Shown piece after piece: positions 1 to 11,050 of a DNA stretch of 64,000 bases. The notes beneath the pieces are model-generated. The model ran no database searches. It worked only from the letters and a program-made list of their open reading frames with translations, and was not told the DNA's origin. The position numbers were made by a program, and so were the translations under genes. The number at the start of each line of letters is the position of its first letter. The stretch's first letter is position 1. Origin of the DNA: Phialophora verrucosa (lineage: Eukaryota; Ascomycota; Eurotiomycetes; Chaetothyriales; Herpotrichiellaceae); the NCBI GenBank assembly GCA_002099365.1, contig MSED01000004.1, positions 2,542,001 through 2,606,000 of the forward strand, in the 5' to 3' direction.

Positions 1-434
1 CCGATCTGCGTGCCCTTTTCCACCTTTTCCCACCTTTCCCACAAGGCTCTGGCGATCGGGCCAAACAAAATACCTCGCTGCTACCATTCCTATGCACCAC
101 TTACCCGCAGTCCACAGGAACCATGGCAGCTGCTTCTCCCTCTGAGAGAGTCATGCCATCCTGCTTCTCATATCTTACCGAACCTTGCCGACAACGTCTT
201 CGATCACGCAACGCCTTTTCACAGCGTCCTCACATTAATGTCGCCCGCGACGTCCACGACCTCGTCGACCGCCGATTGCTACCCTATATTCCCACCAAGC
301 GCATACGGAAAGCCGCCCGTTCAGGAGAACACCGATCGACCCACTTACCCTAATGAACAACCTCTGTGAGAGCCAGCATCATTCACAGTAATCGCAGACG
401 CATCCACCAAGGCCCCAAGGTGCGATGCCTCAAT
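1..434. other. Upstream region of frq
   Basis: This stretch lies directly upstream of the frq start codon and probably holds part of its promoter and 5' leader. A frame of about 120 codons (10-369) and a shorter overlapping one (123-353) are present, but neither resembles a protein I know. An upstream reading frame in an frq leader is possible, since the Neurospora frq leader is known to carry them. A TAA at 351-353 is in frame with the frq start at 435. Confidence 0.4.
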
Positions 435-3245
435 ATGGTCCATTCGAAGACAACCTCGGCCTCATCACCCAAGAGGCCCTTCTCTGCCATAAACACTAGC
501 CATCCCCGCCGCTCTCATCCATCGCCATCCAAGTCTCTCCCCAGGAATAAGAAGGTCAAGATCGAGCAAAATTCTGAAGGCTCCGGAGCGCAGGCAATTT
601 CCAGGAAGGGGCCGATTTCGCCAAATCTCCCGCTGGGCGAAAGCCGGGACTCCAGCAGTGATCAGAGCGCAGCGAAGTGGTTTGCGAGCAAGAACGAGAA
701 TGTGGCCGACTCCCAGGACAAGATAAAAACCCATGAAAGTACGCAGGTCATCGTCTGCGTTGCAAGCCCGCCTTGCTGACGTGCTATAGCCGAGTCTCCT
801 TTCTATCTCGCCCATCAGACGAGTTCCCACCCGCCTAACAATCTCCGCTCGCACAATGGGGAGAGCTTTGGTCAAAAGGCGAGAGATGACACCGAGAATG
901 ATGAACTGCGAGGGGTAATTGACGATCTTACTGTGGAGAACAAGAAGCTGAAGACTGTTATTCGAAGTTGGCACAGCCGAACCAGCCCACTGAGCAGTAA
1001 TCCTGATCGCGTCATTGAAGTTCGGATGCACGGGTTGCCTGCCGAAAAGAAAAGGGAACTGGAAGACATACTGATGCAGTTTGCAACTCAGCTAGGGGAC
1101 AGCCCGTCACAGCCAAGTTCATCTGCTCCGGTTGAAAAGTCGGCCTCGAGTACTGGGTATGCAGCTGAAGCGACACGGAAAGTCCATCAGGATCCCACCC
1201 CTGCGGACTCGGGCTATGCCTCGGTGTCGATTTCGGGTGGTAACTCAACTTCGCATGGCGGTGGTCTCAAGTTCGAGGACCGTTCGCCTGTGTCGAAGAG
1301 CAAGAAGGACACGGACATCCAGAACTACCTGTACGACATTCCGGACTCGCTGCTCCCTCGGGATACTGCTTCTGTCAGCGAGACGGCCAAGATGCAGCTA
1401 GTGGTACAGCGATTGGAGCATCTATTTACTGGCAAGGGAGCCGTACCGGGAGAACACAGTCTGCCTATCCAGCAGCAGCAGATATCTCGCTCCGCGGCCA
1501 AGGCTGACCGACAAGAAGACCGAAGACTCAACAGGGTTTCGAAAGTAGAAGGGTTGCGTGAAGCTCACATTCTTCCTCCCGACACCAAAGTCAACCTGGA
1601 CGCGGCTGAAGTTGGTGGTCAACGGTCGACCGAGAATAGCACACTGGAAACGCCCGAACGCCCCGCATCTCCAGATCAACGTCCGACTCGACCATTGGAC
1701 CTTGACATTCAACGTGCCCAAGTTGCTGCAGACAACATCGACTACATTCGCCATCTTGGGCTCTCATCGCCGCAGTTTGAAGACGATGCCGAGGCCAAAG
1801 ACCAACCCTGGATGTATCTTAATTTGCTAGTCAGCATGGCTCAACTGCACACGTTCAACGTGACTCCGGCTTTTGTGCGCAAAGCGGTGAGACAGTTGAG
1901 TACAAAGTTCGAATTGTCTAAAGACGGACACAAGATCCGTTGGAGGGGCTGTGCTGCACCAGCTGGATCTTCAAGTCTAGAAAGCCCAGAGTCTGTGCCA
2001 CACCGCACGCCGGATGACGCTGGCGATGATGGAGGACGCCGGAATGGGAGGAGCGCCGCAAGTACGCCCAACAACTTATCAGCTTCGGTTTCGGACCATA
2101 GGGTTTCGCAAGCCAAGTCAAGCAACGCCTCAAAATTGGTCAACTCTACGACGGGTTCTTCGAACCCAGCAAATGTCCAAATATCGACGACGGCGTCCAA
2201 GTCGACGCCGACTTCGACTTTCAACTATAAGCCCGTTGTCCTCCAGGAAAGGAGACCGTTTTTGAAAGTCAAGGAATCGTACCTCGACTCTTCCAGCTCG
2301 GATGACGGTCTTTCACCCGACTCCAGTGGCATCGCCCATGCCCTGAATCGGTCAAGCCTCAAAGGGAACGAGGATTCGTACGAGGGCTCCATGACTTTCT
2401 TCAGGAACCCGTACTTCTTCATGGATTTAAGTGGCGACAAGTCGCGCATCTCCGAGAAGGGGAATAGTCAAAAGGTGATTCGAGATGCATTGGGGATTGT
2501 CAAAAAAGACCGCTCACTCGTCGACGATGCTTTGCGAGATGCAAGGGCTTGTTACTTTCTAACTTCCCGACCTCCAGAGCGTACCAGTTGGCCTCCCGAT
2601 ATTCCCGATGTCGAGATGTCCCTGACACCCATCAAGAGTGCCGGCGAGGACGAGACTCTACCGATCGAACTAGAGGCTTCTGGTGTAGGTGGTGTCCGAC
2701 CCGAAGACAATTTTGCAATCGACGTTAAGATTGCCAGGATGCGACATCCAAACGTCAGTGAAAGTGGAAAGAGGAGGATCGGTGACAAAGCCGTTGCGAG
2801 GTACTCGTACCAGGTGGCGGATTACACGATGCTGAGTCTTCAGCCCTCTCGTCTACCATCACCCAGCTATGTTTTTTTCACGACAAGCTCCTCGTCTGAG
2901 GCGGAAAAGGGTCACTTCTACGACGATGATGACAGCGATGAGTCCTCGGAAGCGGAGTACTCGCCAGCACCGGCTGGATTTCTCTGGCAATGGTCATCCA
3001 GCTCCAATGAACGGCAAGGCGACGATGACCATGCTTCTGAGGCGAGCTCCACACTTGGTGTGCTCGAGGCCGCCCGAGCGAGAATATTACCCGGGGCCGT
3101 CCATGAGATACAAAGGACCACGAGTGGTAGTCTCGCTGCTACTGCTGGTGCGAGCTGGAGTGCTGCTTCGAATGCTGGTGATCCTGATGCTGAGACAGGT
3201 CAAGACTTGGATGATGGATCCGTGGATTCCATGCACGTTGAATAA
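435..3245 (+). CDS. frq: FREQUENCY circadian clock protein
   Basis: FRQ is the negative element of the fungal circadian oscillator. It pairs with FRH, binds casein kinase 1 and represses the White Collar complex. The model has exons 435-738 and 790-3245 with a 51-nt intron (GTACGC..TAG), giving 919 residues (Neurospora about 989). The ATG at 435 is the first after an in-frame TAA at 351-353. Visible family landmarks, in order: a Ser/Pro-rich basic N-terminus; a coiled-coil segment around 135-165 (VENKKLK) followed by EVRMHGLPAEKKRELE; a CK1-interaction-like segment VVQRLEHLFTGKG near 306-317; YIRHLGLSSP near 420; the conserved WMYLNLLVSMAQLHTFNVTP block ending in KIRWRG (about 441-488); Ser-rich, phosphorylatable stretches; SYVFFTTSSSS near 793 with an acidic tract after it; and GFLWQWSSSSNE. 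Assignment of the CK1 and coiled-coil segments follows Neurospora work. A long antisense frame opposite the 5' end is treated as a shadow. Confidence 0.93.
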
Positions 3246-4072
3246 AAGCTATGATGTTTATATTTGGCTAGGTCTTGCCGATATTATAATTTGACCAAGG
3301 ACATGGCCCTTCGCAGTTGGATAGCAGGACGTTGATGGAGTTGATCTTGCTATCCGATGCGGGGCCCTTAGTTAGTGTTGATGACCTAGATGACCTAGAC
3401 GACCCCAATGGATACCCCTATATGACCCAGACGAAACTGCACAACCTGTAACTTGCGACTGAAGTTCTTCTTCTTCCTGTCATTGCTGACCACATTTTCT
3501 GCTAAGTGCACACTTCCGGCACGGGCGTCGTTGTGGTGGGACGTGGCACGGGTCTTGTCGGAGGGACGCATCGTGTAAGCCCTCGGGTATGTTTTGAACC
3601 GCGACAGCCCGGATCCGGGCATCGGAAAACTCACCTACGGCACACCCAAGCGCCCAGCTCGGCACTCTCCACCCGTCGTTCCGCAGCTCTGTGAGGCGTG
3701 CGTCTTCTCTTCTGCCTCTCCACCTTCGGATCCGTACCGCCATGAAGGTCTGCTTCAACACCACGACTCCTCTAGCTCGGCCAGGGCATGCGGACTGATT
3801 CCGGGGTATTTACCGTGCCCACTGCCCACTGCCCGCCCACGGTTGTGCTAACTTGGGCCATCTCCGCTTTAACAAGCCGAGTTTCTGCTCATCCAGGAGG
3901 TTGGTTGACCTCTCTTGCTCCTCCTGCTCTCACTGTTGCTGTTGCTGTTGCTTCTTGTCGTTGTTGCTGCAGTCACTGGCTCCCTTCTCATTTCAATTGT
4001 CTCTCTACCGAGGAAAGTCGTCTCAGATTGTATGACCCGTCGAGAGTGAGTTGATTTTGAGAATCCCCCATC
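3246..4072. other. frq 3' flank and CoA-transferase promoter region
   Basis: No gene is visible. It must hold the 3' end of the frq transcript and the promoter and leader of the CoA-transferase gene. Just upstream of the next ATG there is a pyrimidine-rich stretch with imperfect CTGTTG repeats (about 3927-3975). Confidence 0.5.
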
Positions 4073-5776
4073 ATGTCGTTCCTCGAATCCCCTCTCCGCA
4101 CGGCTTCGAGAAGCTTGCGGACAGCGAGATACTTCACGCGCGATCAGCGCAAGGTGAGTGAAACCATTGCTACAGACCCAGCCAAGTCCCGCATTGACAC
4201 CGTTGTGCAGCAAAACCTCCTCCTCGCACGCTCCTTCTCTTCCACACTGCGGCGCCATGAAATCAACAAAGTCGTGGGTTCCGCATCCGAGGCCATCAAG
4301 GACATGAAGTCCGACAGCACACTCCTGTGCGGCGGGTTCGGCCTGTGCGGTGTCCCCGACACGCTGATCAATGAAGTGGCCAAGACGCCGTCCATCACGG
4401 GCCTCACAGCCGTGTCGAACAACGCGGGCATCCCTGGAGCTGGGCTCGGCCAACTGCTCGAGTCGAAACAAGTCCGCAAAATGATCGCCAGTTATGTGGG
4501 CGAGAACAAAGTGCTCGAGCAGCAGTATCTCACGGGCGAGATCGAGCTGGAACTCACGCCGCAGGGGACATTGGCTGAGCGATGCGCGGCTGGCGGCAAA
4601 GGCATACCGGCGTTTTACACCCCCGCAGCGTTCGGCACCGTCGTGCAAACGGGCGAAATCCCCCTGCGACACAACAAGGATGGCAGCATCGCGGCGTTTG
4701 GCAAGCCCAGGGACGTCAAAGTCTTCAACGGCAAGTCCTACGTGATGGAGGAGGCCATTGCCGGCGACTACGCGTTTGTCAAGGCCTACAAGGCCGACAA
4801 GCTGGGGAACTGCCAGTTTCGACTGGCGGCGAACAACTTCAACGGCGCGATGGGCCGGAACGCCAAGGTCACGATCGTCGAGGCCGAGCATATCGTCGAG
4901 GTGGGCGAAATCGATCCCGTGGCCGTCCACCTGCCCGGCATCTACGTGTCCAAGGTGATCCAAGCGACCGCCGAGAAGAAGATCGAGAAGTACACGAACC
5001 GCAAAGAGGAGGGGCAGGAGGACATCAAGGCCGCGCTCGGCGGCAAGGGCGACACGGCGTCCAAGCGCGAGCGGATCGTCAAGAGAGCGGCCAAGGAGTT
5101 CAAGAACGGCATGTACGCGAACTTGGGCATCGGCATGCCCATGCTGGCGCCTTCGTTCGTGGACTCGTCGGTCGAAGTGCAGCTGCAGTCGGAGAACGGG
5201 ATCCTGGGCCTGGGTCCCTACCCGAGAAAGGGCGAGGAAGACCCGGATCTCATCAACGCGGGCAAAGAGACCGTCACACTCAACCCGGGCGCCAGCTGCT
5301 TCGGCTCCGAGGAGTCGTTTGGCATGATCCGCGCGGGCCGCATCAACATGTCCATGCTCGGCGCGATGCAGGTTTCCGCACACGGAGACCTGGCCAACTG
5401 GATGTTGCCGGGGAAGGTCAAGGGCTTCGGCGGTGCCATGGATTTGGTGTCGAACCCGGAGAAAACAAAGGTCGTCGCGTTGATGGAACACACGGATAAG
5501 AAAGGGAACCCCAAGATCTTGAAGCAGTGCGAGTTCCCGTTGACGGGCCGCGCGTGCGTCAGCAGGATCATTACTGAACTGGTGAGTTGAAGCCTCGTTC
5601 GTGGTACGTCTCTAGGGGCGCGTTGCTAACCTTCCACGATCCAGTGCGTCTTCGACGTCGACTTCACGCATGGCCTCACCCTGATCGAACTCGCCGACGG
5701 GGTCACTGTCGATGAGATCAAAGCCAAGACCGAGGCGCCGTTCAAGGTTGCCGACGAGATCAAGCCTATGCTTTAG
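4073..5776 (+). CDS. Succinyl-CoA:3-ketoacid CoA transferase, mitochondrial (SCOT/OXCT type)
   Basis: The enzyme transfers CoA from succinyl-CoA to acetoacetate (or a similar acid) in mitochondria and so allows ketone-body and short-chain acid use. The A-subunit half (GGFGLCGVPDTLI, SNNAGIPGAGLGQLL) and the B-subunit half (YANLGIGMPMLAPSF) are fused in one chain, as in eukaryotic SCOT. The catalytic glutamate is in SENGILGLGPYP (codon 374 unspliced, 355 after removing the first intron). The basic, Ser/Arg-rich N-terminus is a probable mitochondrial presequence. Exons: 4073-4153, 4211-5581 and 5645-5776. The last intron (63 nt, GTGAGT..CAG) is needed to reach the family C-terminus (VFDVDFTHGLTLIELADG). 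The first (4154-4210, 57 nt, GTGAGT..CAG) is open and a multiple of three, so it could be retained. Length is 527 residues spliced or 546 if retained; the family is about 520. Confidence 0.93.
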
Positions 5777-7424
5777 ACGTCCAGACATTCCTCCTCCACC
5801 ACTATGGATATGTCGCTCGAAAACGAGATGCACAGTCGCAGGGTTCCTTCTTGATATTTCCATATTTCCTCACCCAAAAATTTCCTGCCGTTGGCGTTGT
5901 GGGCATAGCGGGCAGGCAGCCTGGCGTACTTTGTTATTTCGATCGCAATGGATAGGACATGCAGCTGAAGCCACGGCAGGGGTGAGCACCTCCTCGTCGA
6001 TGACCGGGATCGGGAGAGTCAGAGGCAAAGAATTGCAGCTTGTGTAGATGCACGAGTGAAGCACCCTGTTTTAAAAATATCCTCTTGTAGGAGAGTTGTG
6101 CAGGAGAGCAAGTCAGTCACTGGTCTGAGGCTGCGCGATGAGCCCGAGTCGCGAAAAAGCCCGGGATCCATCTTTGCCGTTCGCTTCCTTTAGCTGTCGC
6201 CGGTGTCTAAGAGCCGGCCCACCGAGATATGTACATGCACATTCACGGCGACTTGACTTGGAGAAATTTTTCGATAGCCTTTTGACATTGAAATATCTAA
6301 TCATTTGGTGTAGACATGCACGTGTATAATACATCCACAGCCCAGACCAGAGCCCGACCTATGGACGTACTGTACGAGGTATCTATCCGGCCTCCTAACG
6401 CAACAGATATATCACTCCCGTCTCACGAACCGGTTGAATGACGGCCCAGAGATCGGTTATGCAGTTGTACGTATACATACCTAGTTACGGCAGCGCGTAT
6501 GATCGTCGCCGGGTGAGCGTTCGGAAGGTACTCGTAACCCTGCATCTACTGCTCCATAGCAAGTATGTATGTATATTCAGGCGGAGCGGAACCATCCGCC
6601 AGGCACGGCCCGCAACACTTTCCTAGAGGACAACCGGGGCAGCTCAATCCCGAAGAATACGACGGCGGCGGCGGCGGCGACGACGACGACGATGAACAAT
6701 CATTTCGGATTCCGCAGGGTGCATTGCTCGGGTCCACGTGTGCCTTCACAACCGCTGTTCAGGACATGAAGATGGTGGATGGCCTTGGCTCGAGGCGGGC
6801 ACAAGAATGGGTACATCGGTGGGGGTGGCAGCTTCAACTATTCGCTATGTCGAGGGCGTCAATTCAGCGAGCCTGTATTCAGTGCGAAGCGTCAACGGTA
6901 CGCACTTGCATGCCACGACTTGTCGCGCAGGTAGCTCTGCTTGGGGACTAGGCCGAGCTGGACTGTGCGGACGTCGTGGAGAGTGGTCAACGGGAATGCC
7001 GAAGTGGTCTCGCCCTATGCGAAGATGGTGAGGAATTTGGGTTCCTGCGACCGTCCCGGGAGAATGCTAACTGTGTACAGTACGTATCTCCCATAGTCCA
7101 ATGTGTGGTGTCCATATCGTGGTTGATTCATGTCATGAATTTCATCGTACTCGGTTATCTCAACGCAGTGGGCAATTTAGGGATGGTGTGTCCCGAATAT
7201 CAAGGTCAAAAACGCCAGCGCAATCATATCCCGCTTCCTTGATGAACCTGTAAACCTTCCGTCGTTACCCCATGCGATGACCCATCTCAGTTCGACGAAT
7301 ACATACGAGCTTGATAGCGACGAGTGAGCGCCCCCGTGGTCATGACCGAGACGTGTTTTTGTTGGCTTAGCATATGATCTCACTCTTTCTGTTTTTCTGA
7401 TACTGAGGGATTTCGTCCGCAAGT
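5777..7424. other. Intergenic region between convergent genes
   Basis: This 1.6 kb lies between the 3' ends of the CoA-transferase and the UBA-protein genes. Several short frames exist (for example 6565-6951 and 6976-7242) but they show low complexity and no recognisable family, so I do not call them. Confidence 0.4.
6661..6693. repeat. Trinucleotide repeat tract (GGC)n followed by (GAC)n
   Basis: A short microsatellite of about 33 nt runs from GGC triplets into GAC triplets. It lies in the noncoding gap between two convergent genes and gives Gly or Asp runs in random frames. Confidence 0.85.
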
Positions 7425-10277
7425 CTAGTCCTCCCAAGGGTTCTCCTCCGCATCAAAGTCCCTCTCCACATCCCTGATGCTCCCTACTTGACTCACCTGA
7501 CTGCTCATCTCGAGCTCTCGCGCAGCCTCGCGATCCTCCTCGATCATCTCGATGGCGGCTTCAACATCTCCTGCTGCCGCGCCGGCATAGACATTCAAGC
7601 GAGTCAACTCGTTCGGGTCGCTACCGAAGCCCATAGCTTTGAGTTGTCTGACGCACTCGTCGACACCCTTGCTTGCAAAAGGAGCTGGTGGAGATATGCC
7701 AGAGCGGCCATGTCGATGTGTGAACGCAGGGGGACAGGGAGAAAGGATAGAGGAGGAGCGGCTGGGGGTGGTGACTGTCGGCCTCAATGCGACGGGTGCC
7801 GGAGCTGAGACTGGATGAGGGACGGAGTTAAGTGGCGGAAGGGAGATAGCGTTGACGGTACCCGTTTGAGTAGGAGCCTGAATGTGCTGCAGTGCTGGGG
7901 CCGGAGGTGGTGCACGTAGAGAAGGGAAAGACGGCGAGTCCTTCCCTGCTTCCGGCCGAAGCCCACTCATGGAATGGACAGGTCTGATAGCAGGGAAAGT
8001 GGGAATTTTAGTGTCGGAATGTTTTAACCCGCGAGATGGTGGCCCTTGGGATGGTCGGGACGCTTCAGGATAGAACGACCAAGGCCGTGTGTATGACGGT
8101 GCAGTGGGGATTGCGTCTGTGCTGTGGTTGTCCCTGGCGTAGTTCTCCCATAGACTGGGTCGGGAGTGTTGGTAAGGTCCATCACGGGGCTTGTAACGGT
8201 CGGTGTAGTGAACAGTCTGAGTCCGCCGGGGGAAGGCGCCAGAGAAGGCGGCTGGCTTGTATCTATCGCTTGATGAGGGTACCTTGGGCATTGACAGGTC
8301 AGGCTGCGAGCGTTGGGGTCTGGGTTGGAGAACGGGGATATGAGCAAGAGGATCGAATGGCCCATTGAGTCTCGCGGCCGGGTTAGTACCACTGACAGTC
8401 TGTGATTTTCTGGGAAAGATAGGTGCGCGATTGTAGGTCTCACTGACTGGACTGCTGATACGTGAGGAGAGATCACTGCAGATTTGTCCCTGAGTCGAAG
8501 GCACCACCTTAGGGCTCCCAGCTGGGGGAGACTTGACGACATTCGATGTAGTCGTACACCAGTTATCCAACTTTTGCTCAGGCCAAGCACCAGGGGGCGG
8601 AGGGGGATACCAGCTAGCTGGTCTCTTTTTGGCGGCATCGTTAGGTTTCGCAGATACTCCGTCAATGTTCGCGAGATAATCCACGGCATGTGTGATTGGG
8701 TCTATGCTCTTCACTGCTGTTGTGACTGCAGGGGCGACGACGTCATCATCATCCACATCTTCGACTGTCGGCTTTTTGTACATATCTTTCCTCTTGGGCT
8801 TCCGTGGCGGAAAGGTCCAGTCCAGCTCAGAGTCCACGGTGTCTCTGGGCTTCGGGTTGGGTTCATTCCGGGCGTCTATTCGGGACTGCTGTTCGAGTTG
8901 GCCGATACTGGGATAACGAGACAAAGCCGACGTCGTACTCAAGCCAGGTTGATACTGGGTCGAGACTTCTCGTTGGCCTCGCAGTCCACTCACACTTGCA
9001 GCCTTGCGAAGAGACGGCAGGGGTGGATATCGGGTCAAGACGTCAGAGTCAGATGGTTGCGAGTCGATAATGGAGTTCTTCGCAGTATCATGGCTAGTAG
9101 GCTGTGCAAATGTGGTCATAAGAGACGGCTTCGGCCACGGCGACGGATATTCCACAATACACTTCTGCCTCAGACCTCTGCCAAGAGGGGCAAAGGGCAT
9201 CGGCCCTGGTGGCGGCGCAAAGGTCCGTGTCTCTAGGCCAGGGTCTTCTTGATCCACGAGCTGGTCTACGGCGCGCGTGGTCGCGTCAAAAAAACTCACT
9301 TTCTTGGCCACGGGGTCATTATCAGGCTGTGGGTCTGGCCTTGGGCTGGGGGTTCGATGCAGGGACGGAGGCTTGGGTGGTAGTTGTTGTTCTTCTGCCT
9401 CAGAGGTGTCTCTGGTAGCCTTCTTGGTTCCGGTCTTCTCCAGCTCTTCATCGAGTGTCGCCAGAAATTCCAGGCCCAGTTGGCCAACTTCTGTTACAAT
9501 GCTCTTGAAACCATTCAGGACGTTCTCCACTGGGGTGGAGTCCGCCTCATGCGTCTTTTCTGCGAACTTTCGTAGTCCGCTCGCTGTCGCCTCGAGGAAG
9601 TCAGCCAAGGGATCAAGGTGAGATCGAAGGCCGGTGAACACATCATTTAGAGCTTTGTCCAATTGCGCGGCGGATTCATCTTGTGTTGGTGGGAGTACCG
9701 CGGTTTCGGAGGAAATGCAGCTCGCAGTTGGCTCGCGAATGCTACATAGCTTCGACAGAGTTGCAGCCGTGTCATCCGGAGCCCCCTGAATGGGCTGGGT
9801 CGTGGAAGTGTTGGCGGTAGACTGGGGTTCAGAGGCAGGTGGACTTGTGCTCCTTGAGGCGGTCGCCGAGGAGTCTTGTTTTCTCAGGCTCTTGCTGGAA
9901 TATGCTTCGTGGTCTCTCCATACAGCCAGGCTTCCGCTCGTGCGTCTTATGTCGAAGATGTGTATCTTATTCTGTTTCTCCTCCACTGAGTTGGTAAAAG
10001 TCGGCCACATGGAAACCGGAGAGCGACCCCTGGAGGCCGAGGGTGATACAGGCTCTTCGAGACGCTGGGACAACTCGAATGAGCTTCCGACAGTGATGAC
10101 CTCTCCATCGTCGAGATCGATATATGACAGTGTGGCATCAGGCTGGCTTTGGATAGTGTTGTCGTACTGACGGCGGCTGACCTGAACCACGCCCAGTGAG
10201 GCTGGGGGACTGTTGAGGTCGCGGATGCCAAAGGCTGGAAGCAGAGGTGACGACGGGCGAGAAGTCGAAGCAGCCAT
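7425..10277 (-). CDS. UBA-domain protein, fungal, function unknown
   Basis: This single-exon gene encodes 950 residues. The C-terminal segment from about 871 to 915 (VRQLKAMGFGSDPNELTRL..., then GDVEAAIEMIEED) reads as a ubiquitin-associated three-helix domain, which normally binds ubiquitin. The N-terminal 110 residues contain SYIDLDDGEVITVGSSFEL and HIFDIRRT, which resemble the acidic cluster and fold of a PB1-like domain. That is an inference from pattern, not a firm assignment. The long middle is rich in Ser, Pro and charged residues and looks disordered. The C-terminus ends in DFDAEENPWED. PB1 plus UBA is the outline of p62/NBR1-type adaptors, but no ZZ finger is visible, so a selective-autophagy role is only a possibility. 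Start: the ATG complement at 10275-10277, the first in frame. Confidence 0.75.
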   Translation of the reverse strand: MAASTSRPSSPLLPAFGIRDLNSPPASLGVVQVSRRQYDNTIQSQPDATLSYIDLDDGEVITVGSSFELSQRLEEPVSPSASRGRSPVSMWPTFTNSVEEKQNKIHIFDIRRTSGSLAVWRDHEAYSSKSLRKQDSSATASRSTSPPASEPQSTANTSTTQPIQGAPDDTAATLSKLCSIREPTASCISSETAVLPPTQDESAAQLDKALNDVFTGLRSHLDPLADFLEATASGLRKFAEKTHEADSTPVENVLNGFKSIVTEVGQLGLEFLATLDEELEKTGTKKATRDTSEAEEQQLPPKPPSLHRTPSPRPDPQPDNDPVAKKVSFFDATTRAVDQLVDQEDPGLETRTFAPPPGPMPFAPLGRGLRQKCIVEYPSPWPKPSLMTTFAQPTSHDTAKNSIIDSQPSDSDVLTRYPPLPSLRKAASVSGLRGQREVSTQYQPGLSTTSALSRYPSIGQLEQQSRIDARNEPNPKPRDTVDSELDWTFPPRKPKRKDMYKKPTVEDVDDDDVVAPAVTTAVKSIDPITHAVDYLANIDGVSAKPNDAAKKRPASWYPPPPPGAWPEQKLDNWCTTTSNVVKSPPAGSPKVVPSTQGQICSDLSSRISSPVSETYNRAPIFPRKSQTVSGTNPAARLNGPFDPLAHIPVLQPRPQRSQPDLSMPKVPSSSDRYKPAAFSGAFPRRTQTVHYTDRYKPRDGPYQHSRPSLWENYARDNHSTDAIPTAPSYTRPWSFYPEASRPSQGPPSRGLKHSDTKIPTFPAIRPVHSMSGLRPEAGKDSPSFPSLRAPPPAPALQHIQAPTQTGTVNAISLPPLNSVPHPVSAPAPVALRPTVTTPSRSSSILSPCPPAFTHRHGRSGISPPAPFASKGVDECVRQLKAMGFGSDPNELTRLNVYAGAAAGDVEAAIEMIEEDREAARELEMSSQVSQVGSIRDVERDFDAEENPWED

Positions 10278-11050
10278 GGCGAGCGGTCGGGTGACGAATG
10301 ATACGGTGACGATAGCTAAAGATCACGTAGAGGCATAGCGTAGAGCAGAATGTATGTCGCGGTGGAAGTGAGCACGTCGTCAGTTCAAGGTGGTGCAGCG
10401 GCAGCCTGGGCCCAGGCAGCGGCCAAACTTGTCGTACAGGCGCGAGGGCATCAACCCCGCACTTGAAGCTCGTTCACGTCATGATTTGATTGGCGGCGTG
10501 TTAGGCGCGTGTGGAGTCGACTCTCCCTCAACTCTTCGCTCAGCTTTCACTCAATTCTCACTCAATTCTCACCCAATTCTCACCCGTCATACATATCAGG
10601 TGGTACTCGTACCGTAATGGCACGACCGGTGGTTCAGCGATCCTTGCTTGCTTCCCGCCAATACAAATACTACTTCGATTTCCGAGAGACCCAAATCCCA
10701 GCCCTAGATTGTATGAAAATGTTGTGCCTATTAGTACAATGGTATCCCAATTCATCCCCGCTCGTTCAAAATGCCGCTCCGGCTTCACCTATATTACACC
10801 ATACATTCCTCGCTCTTCCCAGTCGCCTTCACTGGTCTTTGCGTCGGTCCCAAATAATATTACAGTAGGCTGATACAGCGCTCGGTCCTAGTAAAACAGC
10901 AGGTGGAGAAGGTGAAGGCAGTCGAGATGGCAATATTCCAGTTCGCAATTTCGACCTCGTCATAGCTGGGAGTGGTTGTGTCAAGTGCGTCGTGTGCTCG
11001 TCCTGGTCGTCGAATAATCCTTTTGGAGATTACCTGGTTGTAACCCGTCC
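10278..11050. promoter_or_regulatory. Upstream region of the UBA gene and RasGAP 3' flank
   Basis: It holds no recognisable gene. It contains an 11-bp direct repeat (10547-10585) and one copy of the GTACTCGTAC decamer (10603-10612). Promoter function is inferred only from position upstream of the gene starting at 10277. Confidence 0.4.
10547..10585. repeat. 11-bp tandem repeat TCACTCAATTC
   Basis: There are three full copies (10547-10557, 10558-10568 and 10569-10579, the third with one change) and a partial fourth. The tract is about 270 bp upstream of the UBA-protein start. Confidence 0.85.

Noticed and set aside
465..1031. 188-codon minus-strand frame over the 5' part of frq
   Set aside because: Antisense frq RNA exists in Neurospora but is not known to code; this frame shows no protein features.
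3869..5491. 540-codon minus-strand frame opposite the CoA transferase
   Set aside because: It is antisense to a gene with clear motifs, is rich in Arg, Leu, Val, Ala and His as expected of a shadow of GC-ending codons, and has no domain.
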